NCBI GenBank assembly: GCA_965203195.1
Contig: OZ241860.1
Coordinates: 1,302,001-1,366,000 of the forward strand
DNA length: 64,000 nt
Source: Bin87 sp965203195
GTDB lineage: Bacteria; Chloroflexota; Dehalococcoidia; Lucifugimonadales; UBA3495
Reading direction: 5' to 3'
Positions 54,387 through 63,180 of this stretch are shown in pieces. The stretch's first letter is position 1, and each line of letters starts with the position of its first letter. The position numbers and the translations under genes were made by a program. The notes under the pieces were generated by a model. That model saw only the letters and a list, made by a program, of their open reading frames with translations. It was not told where the DNA came from and ran no database searches.

Positions 54387-55058
54387 ATGTCCGGGGTATT
54401 CATAGCTTTTGAGGGCGGCGAGGGCGCCGGCAAATCCGACCAGGCCCGCCGTTTGCGCGACGCCCTGGTATCCCGGGGCTACCATACCACTCTGTTGCGC
54501 GACCCGGGTTCCACGGAACTGGGCAACTACCTGAGGGATTATCTGGTTGACGCTCGCCCCCTTTCCCGCAATGCCGAGCTGCTGCTCTTTGCGGCGGCCC
54601 GGGCGGAGCTGATGGACACGGTTATTGCCCCTGACCTGGCAGCCGGCGCGGTGGTCATCGCCGATCGGTTCGCCGGTTCCACGGTTGCTTATCAGGGTTA
54701 TGGCCGGGGCATCGACCGGGCGCAAATCGCCTGGCTCAACGATTTCGCCACCGCCGGCCGCTACCCCGACCTGACCATCCTGCTGGACATCGACCCTGCT
54801 ATCGGCCTGGAGCGCGTCCGCAAACGCCAGTTTGGGGCCGACGCCCCGCCGGAAAGTGCGCCCAACCGCTTTGAGGATGAAGCGTTGGCCTTTCACCGCG
54901 CCGTCCGCCGGGGTTTTCGGGAGCAGGCCGCCGCCCACCCGGAACGCTGGCGGCAAATTGACGGCCGCCTCCCCATAGAGGAAGTCGCCGGCCGCGTTTG
55001 GAACGCCGTAAGCGCCCTGCTGAATCCGTCCGCCGCCGCTCCCGTCACCGCCGTATAA
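54387..55058 (+). CDS. tmk: Thymidylate kinase
   Basis: Tmk phosphorylates dTMP to dTDP. The 223-residue protein has the P-loop FEGGEGAGKSDQARRL, the DRF motif in VVIADRFAGSTVAYQGYGRG and LDIDPAIGLERVRKR near the LID. In the P-loop the usual Thr after Ser is Asp, a mild deviation. RDPGST replaces the common REPGGT; the Asp for Glu exchange is conservative. The ATG at 54387 has no strong ribosome site, but the N-terminus matches the family. The gene ends at the hairpin 55079-55112. Confidence 0.93.
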   Translation: MSGVFIAFEGGEGAGKSDQARRLRDALVSRGYHTTLLRDPGSTELGNYLRDYLVDARPLSRNAELLLFAAARAELMDTVIAPDLAAGAVVIADRFAGSTVAYQGYGRGIDRAQIAWLNDFATAGRYPDLTILLDIDPAIGLERVRKRQFGADAPPESAPNRFEDEALAFHRAVRRGFREQAAAHPERWRQIDGRLPIEEVAGRVWNAVSALLNPSAAAPVTAV

Positions 55059-55078
55059 ACAGGTACGCCGCATAAATT

Positions 55079-55112
55079 GATACGCCGCCCCAACCCGTTG
55101 GGACGGCGTATC
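55079..55112. terminator. Hairpin between convergent tmk and the selenoprotein gene
   Basis: A 9-bp stem gatacgccg/cggcgtatc (55079-55087 with 55104-55112), one mismatch, then five more pairs around a cccg loop. It can serve both convergent transcripts. Confidence 0.65.
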
Positions 55113-55141
55113 GGCGTTGCCCGATGCGGAGCAGCCGGCGG

Positions 55142-55426
55142 CTAGTCGGCGGCTGCGGCCAGATCAATCCCCGCGATTTTGGCGGAGATGACTTCCTTCA
55201 TCTTGCGCACGCGGGACAGGTCGGGGTAGATGCCGCCCTCGGCATTCTTGTCAAAGATCTTCTCCCCGTCCAGGAACACTTCCATAATGCCCTGCCCGCG
55301 CGGGGAAATGGTGATCGCGGCGTCGGGGCCGTAGGAACGGAAAAATTCGTTCGCCATCCACGTGGCGGTAGCGTGGTGCTGTCAAGGCACGCAGTAGGTG
55401 ATTTCCAGCTGGACTTTGCCTTCCAT
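55142..55426 (-). CDS. Probable SelW/Rdx-family selenoprotein with UGA-coded selenocysteine (C-V-P-U)
   Basis: From ATG 55426, preceded by GGGAGGAG, the frame reads MEGKVQLEITYCVP, then UGA (55384-55382), then QHHATATWMANEFFRSYG and on to a normal stop, 95 codons in all. This is the Rdx/SelW fold: the strand-Cys-x-x-(Cys/Sec) redox motif at the N-terminus (usual form YCVPCNY), then a helix and ITISPRGQGIMEVFLDGEKI. The UGA is at the second redox position (residue 15). If it is read as stop, the 14-residue product and the headless 71-residue remainder make no sense. A SECIS-like hairpin follows. SelW-type proteins are small thiol/selenol oxidoreductases in the cytosol. selA, selB, selC and selD are not in the window. 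Confidence 0.78.
55352..55367 (-). promoter_or_regulatory. Candidate bacterial SECIS hairpin
   Basis: On the minus strand, 14 bases after the UGA, cgcca-cgtgga-tggcg forms a 5-bp stem with a 6-base loop that contains GG. Bacterial SECIS elements are short hairpins just behind the UGA, with a G-rich apical loop about 16-37 bases downstream; the GG here is 23-24 bases downstream. The short stem makes it tentative. Confidence 0.45.
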
Positions 55427-55604
55427 AGTGTCCACTCCTCCCTTGCGGGGTCAGTTTCGGCGTTTGCCGCCCGCCATTCTAGCACAACGCCGGGCCGTTT
55501 CCAACCTTGCGACCAGCCGCCGGATTTCAGCCACTTGACCGGATTCGCGATGCCGGCTTGCGCCGCCCGGGCGGACTGCCCGCCGGTCCACCGGCCCGGA
55601 AACG

Positions 55605-56216
55605 CTACCTCATGGCTCCGTAGCGACGAAAATAGGCGGCCGCCAGCCAGTCCTGGTCCACGGTGTACACGGATGACTCATCCGGCGGCGGGCCGGTGAC
55701 ATTGAAGCTGCGGATCAGCTCCTGGGCCGCTGCCGCCGCCCGGCGTCGGTCGCGTCTAATCAGAAAGTAATCACGCCCGGCTACGATGCCCGTCCCGGCC
55801 AATGCGCCGCCGATCAGAAAGAATAAGTCTGGCGCCACCGAAGCAAATCGCGCGGACAGGTAAATGCCGGCTATTGCGCCGAGCATGGCGCCCAGCGAAG
55901 GCCCTATCAGGTGGTCACTGCCGGCAATGCCGGTGTCAACCTTGTGGCTGATGTCCTCGCTTGCGGAGCCTCCCGTTGCGGAGCCCTCCATCGTAGGTCT
56001 TTCCGGCGCCGCCAGAAAGGTTTCCAGCCGTTTGCGAACTTCGTCCGGGCTTTCTCTGATGCGGGCATCTCCGATGCAAATGGCAACGGCGTAGCCCTCC
56101 GGATAATGCCGGGCGGCTTGCACCCAGTACCCCTGGCGGCGCGCGGCGGCAAACTCGCTGAAATGGCGCAGCAGAAGCAGCGGCCAGGATTCGCAGGCAG
56201 TGGTGGCAGTGGTCAT
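55605..56216 (-). CDS. Hypothetical two-helix membrane protein
   Basis: The 203-residue protein starts MTTATTACESWPLLLLRHFS. It has a soluble N-terminal part, two likely membrane helices at about 107-127 and 130-148 (SLGAMLGAIAGIYLSARF, then LFFLIGGALAGTGIVAG), a basic stretch RRDRRRAAAAA and a C-terminal soluble part. No family is recognised. GGAG lies about 10 bases before the ATG. It stands alone between the selenoprotein gene and the respiratory cluster. Confidence 0.55.
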   Translation of the reverse strand: MTTATTACESWPLLLLRHFSEFAAARRQGYWVQAARHYPEGYAVAICIGDARIRESPDEVRKRLETFLAAPERPTMEGSATGGSASEDISHKVDTGIAGSDHLIGPSLGAMLGAIAGIYLSARFASVAPDLFFLIGGALAGTGIVAGRDYFLIRRDRRRAAAAAQELIRSFNVTGPPPDESSVYTVDQDWLAAAYFRRYGAMR

Positions 56217-56320
56217 CGCAACTTGCTCCGGCGGCGCCCTTGGCGCCGGGCCAGCCGGCGGATGGCATGGGCAGTTCGGCTTTATCCGTAATCAGCCGCC
56301 GGCGGCGGTGGGGCCGGAAG

Positions 56321-56351
56321 GGCGGGTGCGGCTTGGCAATCCGCACCCGCC
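56321..56351 (-). terminator. Hairpin after the succinate dehydrogenase cluster
   Basis: A perfect 11-bp stem (56321-56331 with 56341-56351) and a 9-base loop lie 34 bases after the last stop codon of the cluster. There is no T-run. Confidence 0.55.
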
Positions 56352-56384
56352 GGTTCCGTCGCCGGCCGCCGCCGGTGCGGTCGG

Positions 56385-57266
56385 TTAGCGCCGCGCCCCG
56401 ATCTTTACTTCCAGGGGGCCGGCGCTGACGATATGCTTTTTCATGCCCAGCTCGGCCGGCGACATCCCCATAGCCAGGCCAATCAGCTGGGGCATATGCA
56501 GGATGGGCAGGTCAATCCCCCGGCGGACCTGCGCGGCGGCTTTGGGCTGGAACCCGTCCAGGTTAAGGTGGCACAGCGGACAGGGGGTCACCATGGCGTC
56601 GGCGCCCAGGTCTTTCACCTCAGAGGTATGCTTGCCCACCATCGCCATTGAGTTGCGCTCGTTGATGGTGAGGATGGGGAAACCGCAGCAGCGGGTCTTG
56701 CCCGCGAAGTCCACCAGCGTGGCGCCCAGCGTCTCAATCAGCATTTCCAGCGACTGCTGCCGTTCCGGGTGGTCGGCGATGTCCAGCGCCTCGGTAGGCC
56801 GGACGATGTAGCAGCCGTAGAAAGGCGCGATTTTGAGGTCGCGCAACGGACGCGTCACCAGCCCGGCCAGCCGTTCCAGCCCATAGTCCTCAATCAAAAT
56901 CCAGAGCAGATGCTTGGGCTCGCTGTTGCCGCTGTATTCCAGGCCCTCCTCCGCCAGATGGGAATTGATTTCGGCCCGGTATTCCGGGTTCCGCATCCGG
57001 TGGTTGGCCTGGGACATTACGCCCTGGCAGGTGCTGCATATCGTCAGCACCGGCAGCCCCATCCGCTCGGCTTTGGCAAAGTTGCGGGCGTTGAGGGTAT
57101 CCCCGAAAAGCTGGTTCTTTTCCTGGATAACGCCGGCGCCGGTGCAGGTCCAGCCGGGTATTTCCTCCAGCTCAATGCCCAGCCGCTGGCAGACCATCCG
57201 GGCCGCCGGGTAAAGTTCGGGCGCGCCGCCTTGCGAAACGCAGCCCGGAAAGAAAGCGTACTTCAC
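56385..57266 (-). CDS. HdrB-like CCG-domain subunit of succinate dehydrogenase/fumarate reductase (class E type)
   Basis: The 293-residue protein has the CCG (cysteine-rich) architecture of HdrB and SdhE: FFPGCVSQGG and ICSTCQGVM in the first half, FYGCYIV, KTRCCGFPI and TPCPLCHLNLD in the second. Together with the flavin and iron-sulfur subunits upstream it makes a class E succinate:quinone oxidoreductase, where this subunit replaces the usual membrane heme anchor and reaches the quinone. It has no transmembrane helix and binds the membrane peripherally. The start is GTG at 57266 with GGAGG upstream. The hairpin 56321-56351 ends the cluster. Confidence 0.88.
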   Translation of the reverse strand: MKYAFFPGCVSQGGAPELYPAARMVCQRLGIELEEIPGWTCTGAGVIQEKNQLFGDTLNARNFAKAERMGLPVLTICSTCQGVMSQANHRMRNPEYRAEINSHLAEEGLEYSGNSEPKHLLWILIEDYGLERLAGLVTRPLRDLKIAPFYGCYIVRPTEALDIADHPERQQSLEMLIETLGATLVDFAGKTRCCGFPILTINERNSMAMVGKHTSEVKDLGADAMVTPCPLCHLNLDGFQPKAAAQVRRGIDLPILHMPQLIGLAMGMSPAELGMKKHIVSAGPLEVKIGARR

Positions 57267-57379
57267 TGGTCAGTTCCTCCGCAGCAAAAGCGGTTCCGGT
57301 ATTTCGTCCGTCCTTTCAGCCGGCCTCCGTTCATATCGCCGGCGCGCGCCGGCGCCGGCGTCCGGCCGGGTCGCAGCCC

Positions 57380-58387
57380 TTACCCAAATGGAGAGTTCTC
57401 GCTTACTTGCGGCCGGGGCGTTTCTGGTTCCAGCTTTTGGAACAGACGGCGCACCGCCTCCACGTTCTCCACATTTTTGTGGGCAATGGGGGGCATCTTG
57501 CCCCGGCGCATGGCGCGGAAAGCCACCGGCATATAGCCCATCAGCGCAATGGGGTTGGTGAACCCGCCCACGGATTTGATGGGCAGCCGCAGCTCGTCCA
57601 GCCGGCCGGTATGCCCCACCGATTCGGTAAAGGCGTCGGTGTGGCGCGCCCCGTTGTTGTTCTGGTAGCCCTGCTGGATGGCCTGCTCGCGGATGGCCAT
57701 AATCCGGTCCATCGGCGCCACCCCCTTGGGGCAAACCTGGACGCATTCGTTGCAGCGGGTGCAGTCCCAAATGCCGGTGGGTTCGCTGAGCCCCCAGAGG
57801 CGTTCCATAGACACGCCATCGGCGTCGCCGTCCCGCGGATCGGCGGTAAAGCGGTACGCTTTCGCCAGCGCCGCCGGCCCCAAAAAGGTGGGGTCAACCT
57901 CCAGCACCGTGCAGTCGGAAACGCACGCCCCGCACATTATGCAGGCCGTGACGCCCGACAGGTGGAGCATCGCATCATTGGACACGATGTACTCCCCCTG
58001 CGGCTCCTGGCCTATGTGCTTCAGGTACGGGTCAACCGCCTCGATCTTTTCCCAGAACAGGTCAAAATTGACCACCAGATCCTTGATGACGGGCATCACT
58101 CCGGCCGGCTCTACGGTGATGAGGCCATCCTGCACCACGGTGTTGGCGATGGTCTTGCAGGCCAGGGCGGCGTGGCCGTTGATACGCATCGCGCAGGAAC
58201 CGCAGATGGCGCTGCGACAGGAACAGCGCAGGGACAGCGTGCCGTCGTCATCCTCGCGGATCTGGATCAGCGCATCCAGGACGGTGGCGTTGTCGGGAAT
58301 AGTGACCGGATAGTCCTGCCAGTAGGGCCGGCGGCGGGCGTCGGCGGCCTCCGGATCCTGGCGCTTTACCCTGATGGTGACATCCAT
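57380..58387 (-). CDS. sdhB: Succinate dehydrogenase/fumarate reductase iron-sulfur subunit
   Basis: The 335-residue protein carries electrons from FAD to the quinone-facing subunit. The [2Fe-2S] site is CSCRSAICGSC plus a later Cys in ALACKT. The next clusters are CIMCGACVSDC and CTRCNECVQVCP. With four Cys in CIMCGACVSDC and CTRCNECVQVCP there is room for a [4Fe-4S] and a [3Fe-4S] or second [4Fe-4S] cluster. It is about 80 residues longer than the E. coli subunit, with a C-terminal extension, as in class E enzymes. It starts only 3 bases after the sdhA stop. Confidence 0.93.
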   Translation of the reverse strand: MDVTIRVKRQDPEAADARRRPYWQDYPVTIPDNATVLDALIQIREDDDGTLSLRCSCRSAICGSCAMRINGHAALACKTIANTVVQDGLITVEPAGVMPVIKDLVVNFDLFWEKIEAVDPYLKHIGQEPQGEYIVSNDAMLHLSGVTACIMCGACVSDCTVLEVDPTFLGPAALAKAYRFTADPRDGDADGVSMERLWGLSEPTGIWDCTRCNECVQVCPKGVAPMDRIMAIREQAIQQGYQNNNGARHTDAFTESVGHTGRLDELRLPIKSVGGFTNPIALMGYMPVAFRAMRRGKMPPIAHKNVENVEAVRRLFQKLEPETPRPQVSENSPFG

Positions 58388-58390
58388 AAC

Positions 58391-60079
58391 CTAGTACTTC
58401 CTCTCCTCCGGGGTCCACTTGGTGATGGTGACGGGCAGCTCGGAAAGCTCCGGTCCGGCCTCGCCTTTGGTCAGCACAATGTGGCGGAGCCATTCCTCAT
58501 CGTTCCGTTCCGGGTAATCCACCCGGAACTGCGCGCCCCGGCTTTCGCGGCGTTCCAGGGCGCCCGCGGCGATGGTGTCGGCGCAATCCAGCATATAGCC
58601 CAGCTCCAGGGCAAAGACCAGGTCGGTGTTGAAGGTTTTGCCCTTGTTCTGGACGGGAACGTTTTCGTAGCGGCGGCGCAGGTTGTGCAGGTCGCCGATG
58701 GTTTCCTCAATCCCTTCCTCGTTGCGGTACACTGCCAGGTTCCGGTTCATGGATTCGCCCATATCCCGGCGGATGGCGGCCCAGCGGTCGCCGTTTTCGG
58801 GGCGATCCAGCATCTCCTGGATGCGGCGGTATTCCCGGGCCAGGGCGGCGTTGGCGTCAAAATCGGCGTAGGGCCCGCTGCGCGCGGCCTCGGCGGCGTG
58901 GTTGCCGGCCCGTTCCCCGAACACAATGGTGTCCAGCAGCGAGTTGGCGCCGAGGCGGTTGCCGCCATGCACGCTGACATTGGCGCATTCACCGGCGGCG
59001 TACACCCCCGGCAGGTTGGTGCTGCCGTCAATGTCGGTTTTGACGCCGCCCATTATGTAGTGCATTCCGGGACGGATGGGAATCGGTTCGCGAATCATAT
59101 CCACGCCGGCCAGGTCAATGCCGATTTCGCGGATCTGAATCAGCTTTTCCATAATCAGGGCTTCGCCCAGATGGGTGCAGTCCAGCAGCACGCAGCCGTT
59201 GATGCCGTTGCCGGCGTTGATTTCCGTCTGCTCGGCGCGGGACACCACATCGCGGGACGCCAGCTCCATCATATTGGGGGCGTATTTCTCCATAAAACGG
59301 TTGCCGTCTTTGTCCCGGAGATAGGCGCCCTCGCCGCGCGCCGCTTCGGAAATCAGCACGCCGCTGCCCGCCAGCGTGGTGGGATGATACTGCACCATCT
59401 CCATATCCATCAGCTGGCCGCCCGCGTTATAGACCAGGCCCATGCCGTCCCCGGTGACAATCAGGGCGTTGGTGCTGGGTTCAAAAAGACGCCCGCAGCC
59501 GCCGGTGCAGAAAATGACCGTCCTGGCGCGGATGACGTGCAACTGGCCGCTGCGAATGTCCAGGGCGATGACCCCGGCGGCGCGGCCTTCCTCCATAATC
59601 AGCGCCGTCACGAACCATTCCTCGTAGCGGCGCACGCCCGATTTGATGAGCTGTTCAAACATCACATGGAGCAGGGCCTGGCCGGTAAAGTCGCCCACGA
59701 AAAAGGTGCGGGCGCGGCGCTGGCCGCCAAAGGCACGCGTCCCCAGGCGGCCTTCGTCGTCCCGGTTGAAAGTAACGCCCATATGCTCCATATCAATCAG
59801 CGAGGCGCCGGCCTGCCGGCACATCACTTCAATAGCGTCCTGGTCGCCCAGAAAGTCGCTGCCCTTGATGGTGTCGTAGGCGTGATCCTCCCAGTCGTCG
59901 CCCCGGTCCAGCAGGGCGGCGTTGATGCCCCCCTGGGCGGCGTTGGAGTGGCTGCGGACGGGATGAACCTTGCTGATGATGGCCGTGCTGGCCCCGCCGG
60001 CCCGGGCCGCAATGGCCGCGCGCATCCCGGCCAGGCCCGCGCCTACCACCAGCACATCGTGTCGCAAATCCTCTGGCAT
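58391..60079 (-). CDS. sdhA: Succinate dehydrogenase/fumarate reductase flavoprotein subunit
   Basis: The 562-residue protein oxidises succinate to fumarate or does the reverse. Seen are the FAD motif VVGAGLAGMRAA, the flavinylation segment RSHSNAAQGGIN with its His, the active-site region QYHPTTLAGSGVLISEAARG, and GGVKTDIDGSTNLPGVYAAG with NRLGANSLLD. I start at ATG 60079 because GGAGG lies 8 bases before it; an in-frame TTG 15 bases earlier would include the ribosome site. The direction (oxidation or fumarate reduction) cannot be read from the sequence. Confidence 0.95.
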   Translation of the reverse strand: MPEDLRHDVLVVGAGLAGMRAAIAARAGGASTAIISKVHPVRSHSNAAQGGINAALLDRGDDWEDHAYDTIKGSDFLGDQDAIEVMCRQAGASLIDMEHMGVTFNRDDEGRLGTRAFGGQRRARTFFVGDFTGQALLHVMFEQLIKSGVRRYEEWFVTALIMEEGRAAGVIALDIRSGQLHVIRARTVIFCTGGCGRLFEPSTNALIVTGDGMGLVYNAGGQLMDMEMVQYHPTTLAGSGVLISEAARGEGAYLRDKDGNRFMEKYAPNMMELASRDVVSRAEQTEINAGNGINGCVLLDCTHLGEALIMEKLIQIREIGIDLAGVDMIREPIPIRPGMHYIMGGVKTDIDGSTNLPGVYAAGECANVSVHGGNRLGANSLLDTIVFGERAGNHAAEAARSGPYADFDANAALAREYRRIQEMLDRPENGDRWAAIRRDMGESMNRNLAVYRNEEGIEETIGDLHNLRRRYENVPVQNKGKTFNTDLVFALELGYMLDCADTIAAGALERRESRGAQFRVDYPERNDEEWLRHIVLTKGEAGPELSELPVTITKWTPEERKY

Positions 60080-60147
60080 TTGTGTTTCCTCCAACCGGAC
60101 CCGCCGGGCCCGGCAGTATGTGGCGCATTGAGCGGCGCGCCGGCCAG

Positions 60148-60711
60148 CTAGGGCTGATTATCCCCCAAAGCGCGCATGGCAAGCAACAGCGCCGCTATGC
60201 TTTTGGCGTCCTGGATGGCGCCATCGGCAATCAGCTGCGGCGTTTCCGACAGCGGAACGGAGACGACCTCAATGAACTCGTCATCGTCCGCCGTCAGGTT
60301 GGCCGGCGTCAGCTCCGTAGCCAGGTAGGCGTACATATACTCCGTGCACCAGCCGGGCGCCAGCCAGAAGGCCGCCAGCGGCGTCAGGCGGCCGGCGGTG
60401 TGCCCGATTTCCTCCTGTAGTTCCCGGCGCGCGGCGGCTTCCGGCTCCTCGCCCGGTTCAATTCCGCCGGCCGGCGCTTCCAGCAGGAACCGGCCCGCCG
60501 GCTTGCGGTACTGGCGCACCAGCAGGACATCGTTGCCGTCCGTTACCGGCGCCACGCAGACGGACGGGTCGTGGGCCACGATTTCCCGCGTGCTTTCACG
60601 CCCGTTGACCAGCCGCACCGTGTCCACGCGCACCTCTATGATGCGCCCCCGGTAAATCTCCCGGCTGGCGATGGTCGGTTCGTTGTCGGGGTACGGCGTG
60701 GCGGTCATCAT
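60148..60711 (-). CDS. Nudix hydrolase, ADP-ribose pyrophosphatase type
   Basis: The 187-residue protein has a complete Nudix box (GGIEPGE, then AARRELQEEIG) and the Pro-rich segment typical of ADP-ribose diphosphatases (GWCTEYMYAYLATEL). It should cleave ADP-ribose to AMP and ribose 5-phosphate, a house-cleaning step in NAD turnover. This fits its place next to NAD kinase, 16 bases downstream of that gene. Two ATGs in tandem (60711, 60708) are possible starts. sdhA begins 68 bases after its stop. Confidence 0.88.
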   Translation of the reverse strand: MMTATPYPDNEPTIASREIYRGRIIEVRVDTVRLVNGRESTREIVAHDPSVCVAPVTDGNDVLLVRQYRKPAGRFLLEAPAGGIEPGEEPEAAARRELQEEIGHTAGRLTPLAAFWLAPGWCTEYMYAYLATELTPANLTADDDEFIEVVSVPLSETPQLIADGAIQDAKSIAALLLAMRALGDNQP

Positions 60712-60727
60712 CAGCGTCCTCGTCCGG

Positions 60728-61639
60728 TCAGCGTCCCTGCCGGCTGAAACCCAGCCGGCGGGTGAGGGTAGCCCAAAAATAGTTATGCTCGCGGGCGCGC
60801 AGGAAACGGGCCCGGTAGGGGCTGCGGGTGACGCGCACCCAGTCGCCCGGCGCCACGGGATGATTCTCAAAGCCGTCCACGCTGATGATGGCCTCCTGCG
60901 AACCCTCCAGGTGAAAGTCAACGCTGCTCGTCGGGCGCAGCACCAGCGGCGTCGTCAGACCCACATGAGACGCCAGGGGCGTCAGCACCACATCATCGGA
61001 AAGCGGGTCAACGATGGGGCCGCCGGCGGCGAAGCTGTACCCGGTGCTGCCGGTGGCCGTGGCCAGAATCACGCCGTCGGCGCGGAAAGTGGACACATCG
61101 GCGCCGTCAATAACCGCCCGCACCGTGATCACCCGGGAAACGCGGCTGCGGGAAAGCACAATGTCATTAAGCGCGTGATACGGCCCCTGGGCTGCGGCGC
61201 CGGCGTCGGTTCCGGCATCGCCCTTGCCCTTGCCCTCGCCCTCGCCCTTGCGATGCACCACGGCCATCAGCATACTCTGTTCCGAAACCCGCATATCGCC
61301 GGCGAGATAGCGGGGCAGTTCCTCCATGGCGCCGGGAACCGTGAGCTCGGTCATAAAGCCCAGCCGTCCCATATTGATGCCCAGCAGGGGGATGCCGCGC
61401 GGGGCAACGGCGCGGTTCACCCGCAGGATAGTGCCGTCGCCGCCAATGGTGATGACCAGGTCGGTGTCCTGGGCGCGCCGCCCGATGTCGGCGGCATCCT
61501 CGGCGCGCAGGATCCAGCTGTTGGCGCCCAGGTTGAACTGGCCGGCAATGGCGTGGGCCAGGTCAAGGGCCTCCGGTATCAGGTCGTTGTAGGCGATGCC
61601 GACGGTCTGCATGGCGCCCGGTTCCGTCGCCGCTATCAT
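60728..61639 (-). CDS. nadK: NAD kinase with a Gly/Lys/Glu-rich insertion
   Basis: NadK phosphorylates NAD to NADP. The 303-residue protein has the GGDGT motif in VITIGGDGTILR, LLGINMGRLGFMTE, the second motif ATATGSTGYSFAAGGP, and a C-terminal DG in ISVDGFENHPV. Between MAVVHR and the next strand lies an insertion (about 128-148) reading GEGEGKGKGDAGTDAG, coded by a tandem ccctcgcccttg-type repeat. The ATG overlaps the nuoN stop (ATGA), so the genes are coupled. A second Met ten codons in (MQTVGIAYN) is an alternative start. Confidence 0.93.
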   Translation of the reverse strand: MIAATEPGAMQTVGIAYNDLIPEALDLAHAIAGQFNLGANSWILRAEDAADIGRRAQDTDLVITIGGDGTILRVNRAVAPRGIPLLGINMGRLGFMTELTVPGAMEELPRYLAGDMRVSEQSMLMAVVHRKGEGEGKGKGDAGTDAGAAAQGPYHALNDIVLSRSRVSRVITVRAVIDGADVSTFRADGVILATATGSTGYSFAAGGPIVDPLSDDVVLTPLASHVGLTTPLVLRPTSSVDFHLEGSQEAIISVDGFENHPVAPGDWVRVTRSPYRARFLRAREHNYFWATLTRRLGFSRQGR

Positions 61640-63156
61640 CGGACGCCGCCGGCCAGCGCGCCTACGGCGTTCTCCGCAGCCATCAGCATAGCGCCCGGCG
61701 CAATGCCCAGCCAGAGGGTGGCCAGCGTGGCAATCCCCAGAGCAATATGGACGGGCCAGGATGCGCCCACCCGCTCCGTGGTCAGGGCCGGTTGCAGGAA
61801 CATTACCTTGATAATCCGCAGGTAGTAATAGGCGGAGACTACGCTGTTGACCACGCCGATAATCACCAGCCAGACCATCAGCGTTTCGCCGGTGTTGATG
61901 GCGGCGGCGAACAGGTAGATTTTGCCGATGAATATGCCGGTGGGCGGCACGCCAATGAGGGCCACCAGCGCCAGCGCCAGCGCCAGCGCCAGGAAAGGAG
62001 CGCGGCGCAGCATCCCGGCGTAGTCGGCAATCTGGTCGCTGTCGATGCGGTGTCCAATGCACACGATGGCGAAAAAGGCGGTCAGGTTGGCGGCGGTGTA
62101 GGCGGCCAGGTAAAAGAGTACGCTGCTGGTGCCGAAATTATCCCCCCCGCCGGCGGTGGCCACCGCCGCCACGCCCACCAGAATATAGCCGGCGTGGGCA
62201 ATCGTGCTGTATCCGAACAACCGCTTGATGTTGCGCTGGGCAATGGCCACCAGGTTGCCGATGGTCATCGACAACGCCGCCAGCGCCGCCAGCAGCGTCC
62301 ACCAGTCGCCGCCCAGTGCCTCAAAGCCGATGTAGAAAACCCGCAGCGTCAGGGCAAAGGCGGCCGCCTTGCTGGCCACGGACAAAAAGGCCACCATCGG
62401 CGTCGGCGCCCCCTCGTACACATCGGGCACCCACATTTGGAACGGAGCCGCCGACATCTTAAAGCCGAAACCGGCCAGCAGCAGAACCACCGCCAGCAGC
62501 GCCGCCATGCTGCCAAAGGGAACGGCGCCGGCCGACGCCGCGTCCAGCGACAGCCATACGGCAATGTCGTCCAGCCGCGTGCTGCCGGCAAGCCCGTAAA
62601 GCAGCGCCATTCCGTAAAGCATCAGCGCGCTGCTGATGGCGCCGACCACCAGGAACTTCATCCCGGCCTCGCCGGAGCGTCCGTTGGGCAGGAAAGCCGC
62701 CATCGCCGCCAGGGGCAGGGTGGTCAGCTCCAGAGCAATGTACATCGTAATCAGCTCGCTGGCCGACGCCATCAGCATCATGCCCGTGGCCGACAGCAGC
62801 AGTAGCGCAAAGAACTCGCCCTGCAACCGTTCCATCCGCCGCACATAGTCGTTGGAAACCAGCGTCACCAGGCCGGCCGCCGCCAGGATCAGGAAGTTGA
62901 AAAACAGCGCAAAGCGGTCAATGGACAGGGTGTACAGGATTACCGACCCGGCCGGCGCCGTCAGGGCGTCTCTGCCGCTGCCGGACAGGTCAATCAGCTG
63001 CCAGGCGCTCAACGCGGCGGGCGCCGTCAGCCCCGCCAGCGTCAGGCCCAGCGTCACAGCCGTGCGCCGGGTTATCAGATCGGCGACGATAACCAGCAGA
63101 GCCAGCGCCGCCAGCGCCAGCGGCGGCGCCAGGAGATAAAGGTCGTATGCGGTCAT
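61636..63156 (-). CDS. nuoN: NADH-quinone oxidoreductase subunit N
   Basis: The 506-residue membrane subunit of complex I has 14 predicted helices and the antiporter-like core: ITMYIALELTTLPLAAMAAF with the conserved Glu, FKMSAAPFQMWVPDVYEGAP with its Lys, and GYSTIAHAGYILVG. It pumps protons as one of three antiporter-like modules. The stop overlaps nadK by four bases and nuoM ends 24 bases upstream of its start. An internal stretch with repeated Ala-Leu (LALALALALVALIG) is coded by a tandem repeat. Confidence 0.95.
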   Translation of the reverse strand: MTAYDLYLLAPPLALAALALLVIVADLITRRTAVTLGLTLAGLTAPAALSAWQLIDLSGSGRDALTAPAGSVILYTLSIDRFALFFNFLILAAAGLVTLVSNDYVRRMERLQGEFFALLLLSATGMMLMASASELITMYIALELTTLPLAAMAAFLPNGRSGEAGMKFLVVGAISSALMLYGMALLYGLAGSTRLDDIAVWLSLDAASAGAVPFGSMAALLAVVLLLAGFGFKMSAAPFQMWVPDVYEGAPTPMVAFLSVASKAAAFALTLRVFYIGFEALGGDWWTLLAALAALSMTIGNLVAIAQRNIKRLFGYSTIAHAGYILVGVAAVATAGGGDNFGTSSVLFYLAAYTAANLTAFFAIVCIGHRIDSDQIADYAGMLRRAPFLALALALALVALIGVPPTGIFIGKIYLFAAAINTGETLMVWLVIIGVVNSVVSAYYYLRIIKVMFLQPALTTERVGASWPVHIALGIATLATLWLGIAPGAMLMAAENAVGALAGGVR

Positions 63157-63180
63157 AGGTGATTGCTGCCTGCGGATATT

